NCBI GenBank assembly: GCA_003021235.1
Contig: PXQR01000075.1
Span: forward strand, 1-32,225
Length of the DNA stretch: 32,225 nt
Direction: 5' to 3'
Origin: Halobacteriales archaeon QH_6_64_20
GTDB lineage: Archaea; Halobacteriota; Halobacteria; Halobacteriales; Halococcaceae
Each line of letters starts with the position of its first letter. Positions within the stretch are counted from its first letter, which is position 1. Made by a program: the position numbers and the translations under genes. Positions 1-9,207 of this stretch are shown here, in pieces. The notes below the pieces were generated by a model. The model did no database searches, had not been told where the DNA came from, and saw only the letters and a list, made by a program, of their open reading frames with translations.

Positions 1-236
1 TCACCGAGGGCCAACAGCAAGGCCAGGGCCTCGAAACCCAGGACTTCGATCAGGAAACGCGCGAACTCCTCGGCCTCGACGACATCAGCGAGATCCTCGA
101 CGGGATCGACGACGACCTCGAAAACGACTTCGACTACGGGGACGCGAACGGCGATCGTGGGGGCGGGGAGAGCGCGGACGTTAGCGTCGAAGCCGTTGAA
201 GCGAGCGAGATGGAGACCGACGCCGAATCGAACTGA
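1..236 (+). CDS. C-terminal end of an acidic protein (partial, 5' end outside window)
   Basis: Reading in the frame that ends at the TGA at 234-236, the sequence is open to the left edge and encodes about 77 residues. The stretch is Gln-rich at first, then strongly acidic, with a run of Asp/Glu around a short hydrophobic segment (LLGLDDISEILDG) that could form a helix. It ends in a low-complexity Ser/Glu/Asp tail. Amino-acid use is typically haloarchaeal. I do not recognise the family, because the conserved part must lie upstream of the window. It converges on the small reverse-strand gene at 384-686. The intervening bases hold nothing I can identify. Confidence 0.6.
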   Translation, partial: TEGQQQGQGLETQDFDQETRELLGLDDISEILDGIDDDLENDFDYGDANGDRGGGESADVSVEAVEASEMETDAESN

Positions 237-383
237 CTCCGTTCGTCCACCCTCGGCCATACCCCTTCGTTTCAGGCCGAAACACAGTGATAACTCGACG
301 TCGGCCGGCGACTCGGTTCTCGACGCTCGACACTCGGTACTCGGTGTTCGTCCCCGGCCGGGACGTTTCGCTCCCGATGTGGC

Positions 384-686
384 TCAGATCGTCTCGTCCG
401 GATCGTATTTCTCGACCGTTCGCTCTACCTCCCGGCGGTAGCGTTCTACGGTCTCACCGTCGGCGACGGGACTGAGCCTGTCGGGATCGATATCCCGGGC
501 GGCGCTGACGCCCGATCCACGGCCCATGGTCGCCGCGGCCCGCTCGTTACGAAGCGCCCGTTCGCCGTCGGGCGTCGCGTAGACGAGCGTGATGAGGTCC
601 CGGTTGGTGTACCCGCGTTCGACCATCCACACCCGCACCGTCTCGGCCTCCTCTTCGTCGTTCGTCTCGCTCGACTTCTCGGCCAT
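384..686 (-). CDS. Conserved hypothetical protein, about 100 aa, acidic
   Basis: A 100-residue soluble acidic protein. I place the start at the ATG at 686; a GTG two codons upstream (692) is the alternative. After a charged N-terminus comes a core beginning VRVWMVERGY and LITLVYATPDGERALR, then a helical C-terminus rich in Glu/Arg that ends with a DPDE motif. I recall similar short proteins (VRVWLVER...ATPDGER) as conserved hypotheticals in haloarchaea, but know no function. There are no membrane segments and no obvious metal-binding residues. It lies between the convergent acidic protein and the divergent isomerase gene starting at 815, with about 130 bases upstream. The coding call rests on composition and family resemblance. 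Confidence 0.7.
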   Translation of the reverse strand: MAEKSSETNDEEEAETVRVWMVERGYTNRDLITLVYATPDGERALRNERAAATMGRGSGVSAARDIDPDRLSPVADGETVERYRREVERTVEKYDPDETI

Positions 687-814
687 AGTCACCTATGCAC
701 GCACGAGGCGAATAATCGCTCCGATCGTTCTCGTACGAGGACCAGTTTCGATCCCTCGGTTCACATCGATCGGTCAGCCTCGGAGTCTTTGCCGCGAAGC
801 TCCACGAAGCGTTC

Positions 815-1606
815 ATGCCACGCTTGCGTCAAGGCTTCACCGTCGGTCTCGGGATGGACGTCGCCGGATCACTGGACCGGGCCGAGGCGGCCGGCTTCGA
901 GTTCGTCGAACTCATGCTCGACGGTCGACTCGCCCGCGAGCGTATCGTCGAACGCGACGATATCGATATGCTCGCCGCCGCAATCGCCGACTCGGAGCTC
1001 GGTTGTGTCTGTCATCTGCCCTTCGCCCTCGACGTCGGTTCGCCATTCACACCGGTTCGGGAGGGCAGCGTCGCCGAACTCGTTGCCGGTCTCGACCTGG
1101 TACGCGAGATCGATGGCGAAAAAGCCGTGTTCCATCCCTCTTCGCGCGCCTGGGATCTCGGCTGGAACGACGACGATCTGAAAGCGTCTATCCGCGACTC
1201 GGTACGCGACGTTACGACCGCCGCCCACGAGCGGGACGTCGAACCCTGTGTGGAGAACGTCATCGACGGCCCGTACTCGATCGACGGGTTCGACGACCTG
1301 CTCTCGACCACCGACGCGTCGATGACCTTCGATACCGGTCACGCCCGTCTCGCGGGCTTTTCACCCGCCGAGTCGGCGACCTTTCTCGATCGCCACCGCG
1401 AGCGCGTGTCCCACGTCCATCTGAGCGACAATCGGGGGACCGGCGACGAACACCTCCCGGTCGGGTTGGGCACGACCGACTTCGAGACCGTGCTCGCCCC
1501 GCTTCTCGATTCTGCCTGGGAGGGAACGATGACTCACGAGGTCGGGACGACCGAACTCGCCTATATCGAAGCGAGCAAGCGACGGTTCGACGCAATAGTC
1601 GACTGA
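815..1606 (+). CDS. Sugar phosphate isomerase/epimerase-like TIM-barrel protein (AP endonuclease 2 family)
   Basis: A 263-residue protein of the xylose isomerase-like TIM-barrel superfamily (AP_endonuc_2). Visible landmarks are VELMLDGR early in the barrel, VFHPSS near residue 105, CVENV with E147, FDTGHA (D173, H176), VSHVHLSDNRG (H200, H202) and a final MTHEVG (E242). These match the usual positions of the acidic and His ligands for a divalent metal in this family. The length is typical for a single-domain member. Its substrate cannot be read from sequence: members include sugar epimerases, inosose dehydratases and endonuclease IV-like proteins. The ATG at 815 opens directly into the first beta strand. 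It converges on uvrB, with about 80 bases between the stops. Confidence 0.85.
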   Translation: MPRLRQGFTVGLGMDVAGSLDRAEAAGFEFVELMLDGRLARERIVERDDIDMLAAAIADSELGCVCHLPFALDVGSPFTPVREGSVAELVAGLDLVREIDGEKAVFHPSSRAWDLGWNDDDLKASIRDSVRDVTTAAHERDVEPCVENVIDGPYSIDGFDDLLSTTDASMTFDTGHARLAGFSPAESATFLDRHRERVSHVHLSDNRGTGDEHLPVGLGTTDFETVLAPLLDSAWEGTMTHEVGTTELAYIEASKRRFDAIVD

Positions 1607-1687
1607 CGGCCTCGGAGAGTCGATCGCACACGGGATCGGGGATCGACTCCGGTCGGAATCGACGTCCAATACCCGGACTCTCGGTGT

Positions 1688-3745
1688 TCAAAACTCCGCT
1701 TCGGGTTCGGGCGCGACCGCGCTCGCGCCGTCGATATCGTACTCCTCGCGGACGTCGTTGATCCGATCCCGGATGTCCGCCGCGAGTTCGAATTCGAGGT
1801 TTTCGGCGGCATCGGCCATTTTGTCCTCCAACTTCGCGACCAGTTCGGCCGCCTCGTCCTCGGTATCGGGTTCGAGTCCCGATACGGCTTCAGTCTCGGT
1901 CTTCGATCCCGGCAGGTTGGTCTCGCCCACTTCCTTTTCGATCGTTCGCGGCTCGTTGTCGTGTTCGGCGTTGAACTCGCGCTGGATCTCCCGGCGTCGT
2001 CGGGTCTCTTCGATCGCCGAGTTCATCGAGTCGGTGACGTCGTCCGCATAGAGCACCACTTCGCCGCCGACGTTGCGGGCGGCCCGACCCATCGTTTGGA
2101 CGAGCGTGGTCTCCGATCGGAGGAACCCCTCCTGGTCGGCGTCTAAGATCGCGACGAGCGAGACCTCCGGGATGTCGAGCCCCTCCCGCAGGAGATTGAT
2201 TCCCACTAAGACGTCGATATCGCCGAGGCGAAGCGATCGGATGAGTTCGTGGCGCTCTAGGGTGTCGGTCTCGTCGTGCATATACGCGACGTCGATCCCC
2301 GATTCCTCGAAGAACTCGGTGAGGTCTTCGGCCATCCGCTTTGTGAGCGTCGTCACCAGGACCCGTTCGTCGTGCTCGACGCGTTCGGTGATCCGGCCCA
2401 TCAGGTCGTCGACTTGGCCCTCCGCGGAGCTCACCTCGACCGCGGGATCGACGAGGTGGGTAGGCCGGACGATCTGTTCGACGACCTGCTCGGAGTGCTC
2501 GCGTTCGTACTCGGCGGGCGTCGCGGAGACGTACAGGCGCTTGCCGGTGCGTTCAATGAACTCCTCGAAGCGTAGCGGGCGGTTGTCGTACGCCGTCGGC
2601 AGGCGAAAGCCGTTGCCGACGAGCGAGTCCTTGCGGGACTTGTCGCCGGCGAACTGCCCGCGGATCTGTGGTAGGGTCTGGTGGGACTCGTCGATCACCG
2701 TGAGGAAATCGTCGGGGAAGTAATCGAGCAGCGTATAGGGCGTATCGCCCGGCTCGCGGTCGGAGAGGTGAACTGAATAGTTCTCGATACCCGAGCAGTA
2801 CCCCGATTCCTTGAGCATCTCTAGATCGAAGGTGGTGCGTTCTTCGATCCGTTGGGCCGAGAGCAGGTCGCCCCTGCGCTCGAAGTAGCTGATGCGATCG
2901 TCGAGGAGGTCCTCGATCTCCGCGATCGCGTTTTCGAGGCGTTCGCCGGGGATCGAGTAGTGTTCTGCGGGGTGGATCAGGGCGGCGGGTTCCTCGCTTT
3001 CGACCTCGCCTTGGAGGGGGTCGAGTTTCATCATCCGGTCGATCTCGTCGCCCCAGAACTCGATTCGTACTGCAAAGCGGCCGTACATCGGGAACACCTC
3101 GACGGTATCGCCACGCACGCGAAAGGTGCCCTGGGTAAAATCGACGTCGTTGCGCTCGTAGTTGAGATCGACGAGTCGCCCGAGAAGTTCGTCGCGGTCG
3201 ATCCGCTGTCCGCGTTCGAGGGAGAGCGCCATGTCGATGTAATTCCTGGGATCGCCGAGCCCGTAGATCGCAGAGACCGACGCGACCACGATCACGTCGT
3301 CACGGGTAAGTAACGAACGGGTCGCCGAGTGGCGAAGCCGATCGATTTCCTCGTTGATCGAGGCGTCCTTGTCGATATAGGTGTCCGATTGCTCGATGTA
3401 GGCTTCGGGCTGGTAGTAGTCGTAATACGAGACGAAGTACTCGACGGCGTTGTCGGGAAAGAGGCCCTTGAACTCCTCGTAGAGCTGGGCGGCGAGCGTC
3501 TTGTTGTGCGCGATGACGAGCGTGGGCTTTTGGATCTCCTCGATCACCCACGAGACGGTGTTCGTCTTCCCCGATCCCGTGACCCCCAAGAGGGTCTGTT
3601 CGGCCATCCCCTCGTCGAACCCGGCGGCCAGTTGCGCTATGGCTTCGGGCTGGTCGCCCGCCGGCTCGAAGGGCGCGTCGACTCCGAAGGGTCTGTCTCG
3701 GCCCGGCCTGTCGGGCGACAGCGGTCCCGATTGAGCATCACTCAT
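1688..3745 (-). CDS. uvrB: UvrB, excinuclease ABC subunit B
   Basis: UvrB is the damage-verifying, helicase-like subunit of UvrABC nucleotide excision repair. With the ATG at 3745 the protein has 685 residues, close to the usual 670-690. The reading frame stays open 46 codons upstream, but that part is unlike UvrB, and the family's conserved start ([17 protein letters not shown]) begins near residue 20. Landmarks are Walker A GVTGSGKT (54-61), the beta-hairpin start [11 protein letters not shown] (about 107), motif II DESH (352-355), [10 protein letters not shown], the C-terminal helicase motif [16 protein letters not shown] and [13 protein letters not shown] domain sits in the last 50 residues ([18 protein letters not shown]). 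The gene is intact. No other uvr gene is in the window. Confidence 0.98.
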   Translation of the reverse strand: MSDAQSGPLSPDRPGRDRPFGVDAPFEPAGDQPEAIAQLAAGFDEGMAEQTLLGVTGSGKTNTVSWVIEEIQKPTLVIAHNKTLAAQLYEEFKGLFPDNAVEYFVSYYDYYQPEAYIEQSDTYIDKDASINEEIDRLRHSATRSLLTRDDVIVVASVSAIYGLGDPRNYIDMALSLERGQRIDRDELLGRLVDLNYERNDVDFTQGTFRVRGDTVEVFPMYGRFAVRIEFWGDEIDRMMKLDPLQGEVESEEPAALIHPAEHYSIPGERLENAIAEIEDLLDDRISYFERRGDLLSAQRIEERTTFDLEMLKESGYCSGIENYSVHLSDREPGDTPYTLLDYFPDDFLTVIDESHQTLPQIRGQFAGDKSRKDSLVGNGFRLPTAYDNRPLRFEEFIERTGKRLYVSATPAEYEREHSEQVVEQIVRPTHLVDPAVEVSSAEGQVDDLMGRITERVEHDERVLVTTLTKRMAEDLTEFFEESGIDVAYMHDETDTLERHELIRSLRLGDIDVLVGINLLREGLDIPEVSLVAILDADQEGFLRSETTLVQTMGRAARNVGGEVVLYADDVTDSMNSAIEETRRRREIQREFNAEHDNEPRTIEKEVGETNLPGSKTETEAVSGLEPDTEDEAAELVAKLEDKMADAAENLEFELAADIRDRINDVREEYDIDGASAVAPEPEAEF

Positions 3746-3958
3746 TGGTGCTTTATGATCCTCGGGGCACTTGACGCGCTCGCTCCGACGGCCGACCACA
3801 CGAGAACGGGACGCTTCGAACGCTACCAACTCCACGTTCTCCACCGTACCCGCACCCGACTTCGAAGGACACGACCGCTTCACCGCGGTCCGATAGCTCT
3901 CGGCGTGGGGTGGCCGGTATCAGCGTAGAACTATGTTGCATGAGGTGAATCGGGGGAC

Positions 3959-4750
3959 ATGGTATCGATAGCGACGATCACGGAGAAGGCGAACGCGGTG
4001 GCTGGGCTGGTCGACCGGAGCGACGTCGAGATGATCCTCGTCGGCGACTCGGTCGGGCTCACCACCCTCGGCTACGATTCGACGAGTCGCGTCTCGATCG
4101 AGGAGATGATCCATCACGCCGCGGCCGTCACGCGAGTCGTTGAGGAGACGCCCGTCGTCGTCGACCTGCCCTTCGGCTCGTACAACGTTACCTCCGCCGA
4201 CGCCGTGCGGAACGCGAACCGCCTGCGAAAGGACGGCCGCGCCGACGCGATCAAACTCGAAGGCGGCCGCGAGGTCGCCGAGTGCGTCGCAGCGATCACC
4301 GAGGGCGGGATCCCCGTGATCGGCTACATCGGCGTCACGCCACAGATGACGACCGTCGGGGACGACCCACTACGGGGACGAACCGCCACGGAGGCCGGGT
4401 CGATCCGCGACGACGCGATCGCGCTCGACGAGGCCGGTGCCGTCGGCACGGTACTCGAACTCGTTACGACGACGGCTGCGAGCGCGGTCACGGAGGCGAT
4501 CGACGGGATGACGATCGGTATCGGTGCCGGGTCGGGCTGTAATGCCCAGGTCGTGACGCTACACGACCTCCTCGGATTGGGCGAGGTCCTCCCGGAAACG
4601 GCGGCGGGAATAGGGACGGACCTGGGAACGGCCATCGTCGAGCACCTGAACGGCTTTCACGGCGCGGTCGCGAGCGGCGAGTTCCCGGACGGGAACGCGA
4701 CCGAACCGATGGCCGAGGACGAAGCCGACGACTTCGCCCGAGACACCTAA
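3959..4750 (+). CDS. Divergent PanB-like protein (ketopantoate hydroxymethyltransferase family)
   Basis: A 263-residue member of the PanB family, which normally transfers a hydroxymethyl group from methylenetetrahydrofolate to 2-oxoisovalerate in pantoate synthesis. Metal and catalytic acids are kept: D30 (LVGDSVG), D69 (VVVDLPFGSY), E101 (IKLEGG) and E167 (VLELV); the IGIGAG loop (187-190) is also present. Several signatures differ from the canonical enzyme. The N-terminus is about 20 residues short, TAYD is replaced by TEKA, the His of GHLGLTPQ is Tyr123 (GYIGVTPQ), and the glycine-rich GGYKVQGR loop is replaced by VGDDPLRGR. An in-frame stop at 3941-3943 rules out a longer start. A weak TATA-like ACTATGT lies 23-29 bases upstream. 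It could be the cell's PanB or a paralogue with altered activity; I favour a divergent paralogue. Confidence 0.8.
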   Translation: MVSIATITEKANAVAGLVDRSDVEMILVGDSVGLTTLGYDSTSRVSIEEMIHHAAAVTRVVEETPVVVDLPFGSYNVTSADAVRNANRLRKDGRADAIKLEGGREVAECVAAITEGGIPVIGYIGVTPQMTTVGDDPLRGRTATEAGSIRDDAIALDEAGAVGTVLELVTTTAASAVTEAIDGMTIGIGAGSGCNAQVVTLHDLLGLGEVLPETAAGIGTDLGTAIVEHLNGFHGAVASGEFPDGNATEPMAEDEADDFARDT

Positions 4751-4840
4751 TCCGCCGTCTCCGTACCTCCTCGTCAGCGGGAACGATCGACACTTGCCGT
4801 TCCGTCGATCCGTCCTCATCCCGATCGCTGCCCACCCAAC

Positions 4841-6175
4841 TCAGTCGTCGGTCCCCGTCTTCGCGTCCGGTTCGGCTCGCGCTTCGGTCGGCTCTCGTCC
4901 CGTCGTGTGGCGATCGCGCAGGTGGAGCCAGGTCGCACAGCCGAGCGCGAACACGCCTGCCCCCGCGGCGAGCGCGAACACCGTCCGGAACCCGGTCGGG
5001 GAGTACACCCGTGCGCCCGCGACGACCTCCCCGGTCCAGTAGCCATCGAGCACCGCGCCCATCAGGGTCGGAAACACGGCCGCGCCGAGGAACCCTCCGC
5101 TGTTGACGACGCCGGTTGCGACGCCGCTCGTCGCCGTACCGTGGCGTTCCTTGATCACGGTATAGGACAGCGAACTCGCCCCGCCGGTCGCCGAAGCGAG
5201 AAAGAACACGCACGCGACGACGATCAGGGGAACGCGAACGAACGCTAACACCCCATACGACGCGACGAAGGCGGACGCGCCGAGAACCATCAGGCTCGTT
5301 CGTCGACCCGTCAGGTCCGACGCGCGCCCGATCAACGGCGGGCCGAAGAGGAGTCCGAGGCTTCCCGCGAGGGCAAAGGTAGAAGCCCGGGTCACGCTCA
5401 GTCCGTACACCTGGGAGACGTACGGTACCGCCCACGCGCCGAGGACGGTGATATTCACGCCGATCGTACAGAACATGACCCCGACGAGGAGCCACGTCTC
5501 GCGTTCGCCGAGGACCCGCTTCGTGCTCGCTACCACCTCCTCGACGGTGAGCGAGCGCCCGGCAGGGACCCCTTCGATCGACGCCAATCCGGCGTCGGCC
5601 GGCGTGTCCCGGGCGACCAGTGTGATACTGACGGCGATGGCGAGTCCCGCGAGTCCGAGCCCGACTAACGCTACCCGAAGGCCGAGACTCGTTACCGCGA
5701 GTGCGAGCGGCGTCGTTGCGAGCACGCCGCCGAGCCCGGCGACGGCGACGGTGAGTCCGCTCATCGTGGCGAACTCGTCGGGGCGAAACCAGTTCGCACA
5801 GAAGCGAAGCGTCGCGATGAACACCACGCTCGCGCCCAGCCCGATGCCGACGCGTGCTCCGAAGGCTACGAGGTAAACGGGCGCGAGCGCGAACGCGAGC
5901 CCGCTAAGGCTCATCAGCGCAACGCCCGCCGTTGCGCTCCGGCGGATGCCCGCGCGATCGGCGAGCACGCCCGCGGCGATCTGGAGGGGTGCGTAGACGT
6001 AGAAAAACGAGGCGTGGAGCGTGCCGATCTCGGTCGCGGTCGCGTCGTACAGCCGCGCGAGGTCTTCGGTCAACACGCCCGTCGAGAGGCGATAGACGTT
6101 CACGAGCAAGAATCCGGTCGCTAACACCCCCCAGATAACCCAGCGGCGTCGATAGGGATCGGACCGGACGCTCAC
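4841..6175 (-). CDS. Major facilitator superfamily transporter
   Basis: A 12-TM MFS permease of about 444 residues. The N-terminal half contains the loop-2 motif region GVLADRAGIRRS, and the second half has a matching GRASDLTGRRTS loop, so both six-helix repeats are complete. A cytoplasmic linker rich in charged residues separates TM6 and TM7. The C-terminus is a hydrophilic tail with acidic and Arg residues. I choose the GTG at 6175 (MSVRSDPYRRR), because a TATA-like CTTTTGC lies 24-30 bases upstream of it, as in leaderless haloarchaeal genes. A GTG at 6214 would add 13 residues. Resemblance is to the sugar-phosphate/organic-anion permease branch (UhpC/NarK-like), but the substrate is unknown. 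It converges on the PanB-like gene. Confidence 0.88.
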   Translation of the reverse strand: MSVRSDPYRRRWVIWGVLATGFLLVNVYRLSTGVLTEDLARLYDATATEIGTLHASFFYVYAPLQIAAGVLADRAGIRRSATAGVALMSLSGLAFALAPVYLVAFGARVGIGLGASVVFIATLRFCANWFRPDEFATMSGLTVAVAGLGGVLATTPLALAVTSLGLRVALVGLGLAGLAIAVSITLVARDTPADAGLASIEGVPAGRSLTVEEVVASTKRVLGERETWLLVGVMFCTIGVNITVLGAWAVPYVSQVYGLSVTRASTFALAGSLGLLFGPPLIGRASDLTGRRTSLMVLGASAFVASYGVLAFVRVPLIVVACVFFLASATGGASSLSYTVIKERHGTATSGVATGVVNSGGFLGAAVFPTLMGAVLDGYWTGEVVAGARVYSPTGFRTVFALAAGAGVFALGCATWLHLRDRHTTGREPTEARAEPDAKTGTDD

Positions 6176-6286
6176 TTCCGTATCACCGGGCGACGCTCGC
6201 AAAAGGGTTCGCACGCTCGAAATAGCAAGCGTCTAAACGACTTGGGATGAGGAATGGTGAGGCTGTCTTGGAAGCCCCCGGGTGCT

Positions 6287-6463
6287 CGGCGGCTACGACT
6301 CACTGCGGTCCTCGTCGCTCACTCCGTTCGCTCCTGCTGTCCTTGCGTCGTGGTTCAAGAGAGCGGAGCTCTCTTGTCATCTGCTCACGGGCCTGCGGCC
6401 CGTTCGCAGGTTCGTGGGACTCAACGAGTCCCACGCTCATCACGAAACGGCCTCGCCGTTTCG
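6287..6463 (+). repeat. Array of four short perfect hairpins in non-coding DNA
   Basis: The 350-base stretch 6245-6597 between the MFS and HTH genes has no credible gene. It holds four consecutive perfect inverted repeats. These are 6356-6376 (8-bp stem CAAGAGAG, 5-base loop), 6387-6403 (7-bp stem ACGGGCC, loop TGC), 6413-6435 (10-bp stem CGTGGGACTC, loop AAC) and 6443-6463 (9-bp stem CGAAACGGC, loop CTC). Upstream, 6287-6335 has a CTCACTGCGG / CTCACTCCG-type segment. From memory such GC-rich hairpin strings recur between genes in haloarchaea, so this is probably one copy of a dispersed element. All three forward frames stay open through much of it, which yields misleading ORFs. Confidence 0.7.
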
Positions 6464-6597
6464 AACGATCTCGCTCACCGAGCGCCCCGCCCCTTCCAGT
6501 CCCTCCCGTGGTGATTTATCGAGCTTTCGTCAACTGGCTGACACCGCTACCGGAACGACGAATCGACGCCGACTATTGAAAAACCCCCGAACGAGCG

Positions 6598-7560
6598 TCA
6601 GGCGGGTTCGTCGGCACGTTCGCGAACGAGGTCGCGCAGGTCGACCGGGTCGCCGATCCCGTCGATCTCCTCGCGCTCGATGAGCGCCGTGCCCGCGACG
6701 GCATCACGCTCGGTTTCGTCGACGACGTAGACCGATCCTGTACGGGTGATCTCGCCGATCGAACTCATGATCCGCGCGCGCTTCTCGGCGGTCTCGGTAA
6801 AGCGAGAGAAGCCGGTGAGCATGCTCTCGTCCTCCGCGGTGTCCTCGCTCACGGCCTTAAATGGCGCGCGAAGCGTAGGATGAACGTCGAACCCGACGCG
6901 CGTGAGGCTCACGATGAGTTCGGCGTCGTCGGACTCGGCGAGGTCGGTGGCCGATTCGTCGGGTGTGTCCTCCTCGATACCCTCGTCGTCGTCGAGCATT
7001 TCGACCGGGTCCGCGAGCGGCGCGTCGAACAGCTCCTCCAAGCGGGCGGCTACCTCGACGCTCGCGCTCATGCCGTCCTCGTACTTCGAGACCGTCCGCC
7101 GGGAGACGCCGAGTTCCGACGCTAATTGCCCGAGGCTCCAGTCTTCCTCCCTGCGCTCGTCGGCGAGCACCTCCCCGTCGACGTTGACGTACAACCCCCC
7201 GGGCGCGGCGTAGACGAACGGTGGAACCCTCTCAACGAACAGCTCGTACGCGGTGTCGGGACTTACCGCCGGCACGCCGTGACGCATGTAGACCACGCCC
7301 GGCGAGAGCTCCTCGTTCCGGCTTCGCAGGCCGAACACCAGGGGCGTGGCGTCGAGAAAGGCCCCGAGGCGGCGCATCTCGGTGCCGGTCACCCCGTCGA
7401 ACGCGTCGACGTTCGCGAGCACTTTGAGGAGCAATAAGTCCTCGTCACGGCGGGCCGCGACGTCGAAGCTCTTCGGTCGCGTTGCACACCGGTCGCTCAC
7501 GGCGAAGCCCGCGTCTTCGAGCATCGCAATGACGTTTCCGACCAGTGCTGACCGAGACAT
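6598..7560 (-). CDS. Archaeal HTH-type transcriptional regulator (COG1395 type)
   Basis: A 320-residue DNA-binding protein. The N-terminal domain (about 1-110) resembles a nuclease-like or ligand fold ([24 protein letters not shown]), as in the COG1395 family of putative archaeal regulators. A clear XRE-type helix-turn-helix follows ([23 protein letters not shown]), roughly residues 122-145. Next come an acidic linker full of Asp/Glu and a C-terminal alpha/beta domain (about 210-320). I start at the ATG at 7560, not the 17-codon longer frame, because a TATA box lies exactly 24-30 bases upstream. A palindrome (ATGTACAT) sits between TATA and start codon, suggesting autoregulation. It is divergent from tiaS. 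Target genes are unknown. Confidence 0.85.
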   Translation of the reverse strand: MSRSALVGNVIAMLEDAGFAVSDRCATRPKSFDVAARRDEDLLLLKVLANVDAFDGVTGTEMRRLGAFLDATPLVFGLRSRNEELSPGVVYMRHGVPAVSPDTAYELFVERVPPFVYAAPGGLYVNVDGEVLADERREEDWSLGQLASELGVSRRTVSKYEDGMSASVEVAARLEELFDAPLADPVEMLDDDEGIEEDTPDESATDLAESDDAELIVSLTRVGFDVHPTLRAPFKAVSEDTAEDESMLTGFSRFTETAEKRARIMSSIGEITRTGSVYVVDETERDAVAGTALIEREEIDGIGDPVDLRDLVRERADEPA

Positions 7561-7562
7561 AC

Positions 7563-7570
7563 ATGTACAT
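7563..7570. promoter_or_regulatory. Palindrome ATGTACAT next to the regulator's start codon
   Basis: An 8-base perfect palindrome lies between the TATA box and the start codon of the HTH regulator gene, within the likely transcription start region. Its place would suit an operator for autorepression. This is inference from position only; an 8-base palindrome can occur by chance. Confidence 0.35.
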
Positions 7571-7583
7571 AGGCATCTCCTGG

Positions 7584-7590
7584 TATATAT
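7584..7590 (-). promoter_or_regulatory. TATA box of the COG1395-type regulator
   Basis: On the reverse strand the sequence ATATATA lies 24 to 30 bases before the ATG at 7560. This is the spacing expected for a leaderless haloarchaeal transcript. It supports the chosen start. Confidence 0.75.
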
Positions 7591-7816
7591 TCGTTGTGCC
7601 GGCAGACACACCCGTTACCCGGGAAATCCCCTCGATGGGCGATACGACGCCCGATTTCGGCGGATGCTCTCGTGCCAGCGTTCGAACAGTTACTGCGTCC
7701 CTACTCGTGCCTGACTCCCCGTTCGTCGCTCCCGGGCCGCTTCGGCCGGTCGTTTGACCGCTCGGTAGGCGCGGCCGACCCGAAACCCGTTACTCGATGC
7801 TCACGTATCCCCGGTG

Positions 7817-9178
7817 ATGGCCGTTATCGGGCTCGACGACACCGACTCGCGGGACCGGGGGATGTGTACGACCTACCTCGCCGCACGGATCGCCGCTCGA
7901 CTGCGCGAGCGCGGCCACCGCGTGGATCGCTCGATACTCCTCCGACTCAACCCGGCGATCGAATTCAAGACCCGGGGCAACGCCGCACTCGCGATCCGTA
8001 CCGACTGCGATCGAAAGGAAGCGTTCGGGCTCGCACGTGAGGCGATCGACGCGGCTGCCGAGACGGACGATCCGAACACCAACCCCGGGCTCGTCGTCGC
8101 CCCCGACGCCGACGTCTCGCCCGCGATCGCCGAGTTCAGCGTTCGCACACTGTGCGACCGCCTCGCGATCGCCGACGCTCGTGAGGCTTGCAAAGCGGCT
8201 GGGTTCGCCTACCGGGGTTGGGACAACGGCCGGGGCCTGATCGGCGCGCTCGCGGCGGTCGGTTCCCGGCGGGCGTTTTCCGAGTGGACCGTAGAACGCA
8301 TCGCCTACCGCGAGCCCAAGCGGTGGGGTACCCGGCGAACTGTCGACCCCGACTCGGTCTTCGCGGCCGCCGAGCGCGGCTACCCTGCTACCTGGGACAC
8401 CGTCGATCGCGGCGAGCGCGAGGTCGTCTGCGTTCCCCGCACGCCCTGTCCCGTGCTCTTCGGCGTTCGTGGGGACGATCCCGACGCCGTAAGCGAGGTC
8501 GCCGCCGCTATCGACGCCGAACCGGTCGAACGCGCCGAAACCTTCCTGACCAACCAGGGAACCGACGCGCACCTGCGCGACGGGTCGATCCGGTCGGTCG
8601 AGAACGGACGCAACTATCGTCTTTCCGGCACCGTAGCGAGCGCACCCGAGACCCGCCGCGGCGGACACGTGTTCTTCGCGCTCGCCGACGACGGTAGCAA
8701 TAGTATCAGTAACGATGGCAGTGGCGACGATGTGTCCCTCGACACTGCCGATGCCGGGAGCCGGGTTCACGACGACGAGGCGAACGCGACCGCCCCGCGA
8801 CTGGATTGTGTCGCGTTCGAACCCACCAAGCGTTTCCGCGATCGGGTGCGCGCGTTGCGCGTCGGCGACTCGCTTACCGTCTGCGGAGAGGTCTCCGGGG
8901 GAACACTGAAACTGGAGAAGTTCGCCGCCCGCGACCTCGTGCGATCTGAGAGGGTGACACCGACCTGTCCCGTGTGCGAGCGCTCGATGGAGAGCGCCGG
9001 GCGCGACCAGGGCTATCGCTGTCGCGACTGTGGCACCCACCGCGAGGGGAAGGCGTCCCGGACTCTCGACCGCGATCTCGAACTCGGCTGGTACGAAGTA
9101 CCGCCGCGTGCCCGCCGTCACGTCGCGAAACCCCTCGTGAGGGGCGGGTTCGACGCGCCGACTCATCCCGAGCGGTGA
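7817..9178 (+). CDS. tiaS: TiaS, tRNA(Ile2) 2-agmatinylcytidine synthetase
   Basis: TiaS attaches agmatine to C34 of the tRNA-Ile with anticodon CAU, letting archaea read AUA as Ile. The N-terminus carries the family signature GLDDTDSRDRGMCTTYLA, the ATP/substrate-binding start of the TCKD and FLD domains. YRGWDNGRGLIGALAAVG and KRWGTRRTVDPDSVFAA follow. An OB-fold region begins near residue 270 and a C-terminal zinc ribbon has CPVC...CRDC. At 453 residues it is complete. The OB-fold holds an acidic, Ser/Asp/Gly-rich insert of about 40 residues (DDGSNSISNDGSGDD), a common haloarchaeal expansion. I start at the ATG at 7817; a GTG one codon earlier is possible. Confidence 0.95.
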   Translation: MAVIGLDDTDSRDRGMCTTYLAARIAARLRERGHRVDRSILLRLNPAIEFKTRGNAALAIRTDCDRKEAFGLAREAIDAAAETDDPNTNPGLVVAPDADVSPAIAEFSVRTLCDRLAIADAREACKAAGFAYRGWDNGRGLIGALAAVGSRRAFSEWTVERIAYREPKRWGTRRTVDPDSVFAAAERGYPATWDTVDRGEREVVCVPRTPCPVLFGVRGDDPDAVSEVAAAIDAEPVERAETFLTNQGTDAHLRDGSIRSVENGRNYRLSGTVASAPETRRGGHVFFALADDGSNSISNDGSGDDVSLDTADAGSRVHDDEANATAPRLDCVAFEPTKRFRDRVRALRVGDSLTVCGEVSGGTLKLEKFAARDLVRSERVTPTCPVCERSMESAGRDQGYRCRDCGTHREGKASRTLDRDLELGWYEVPPRARRHVAKPLVRGGFDAPTHPER

Positions 9179-9207
9179 ACGGTGAGCGGTGCTCGACGAG
9201 CCACGGA

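Noticed and set aside
6247-6683. Forward ORFs of 86-133 codons through the hairpin array
   Set aside because: Their translations are Ser/Arg/Pro-rich, three frames are open at once, and the sequence is made of inverted repeats.
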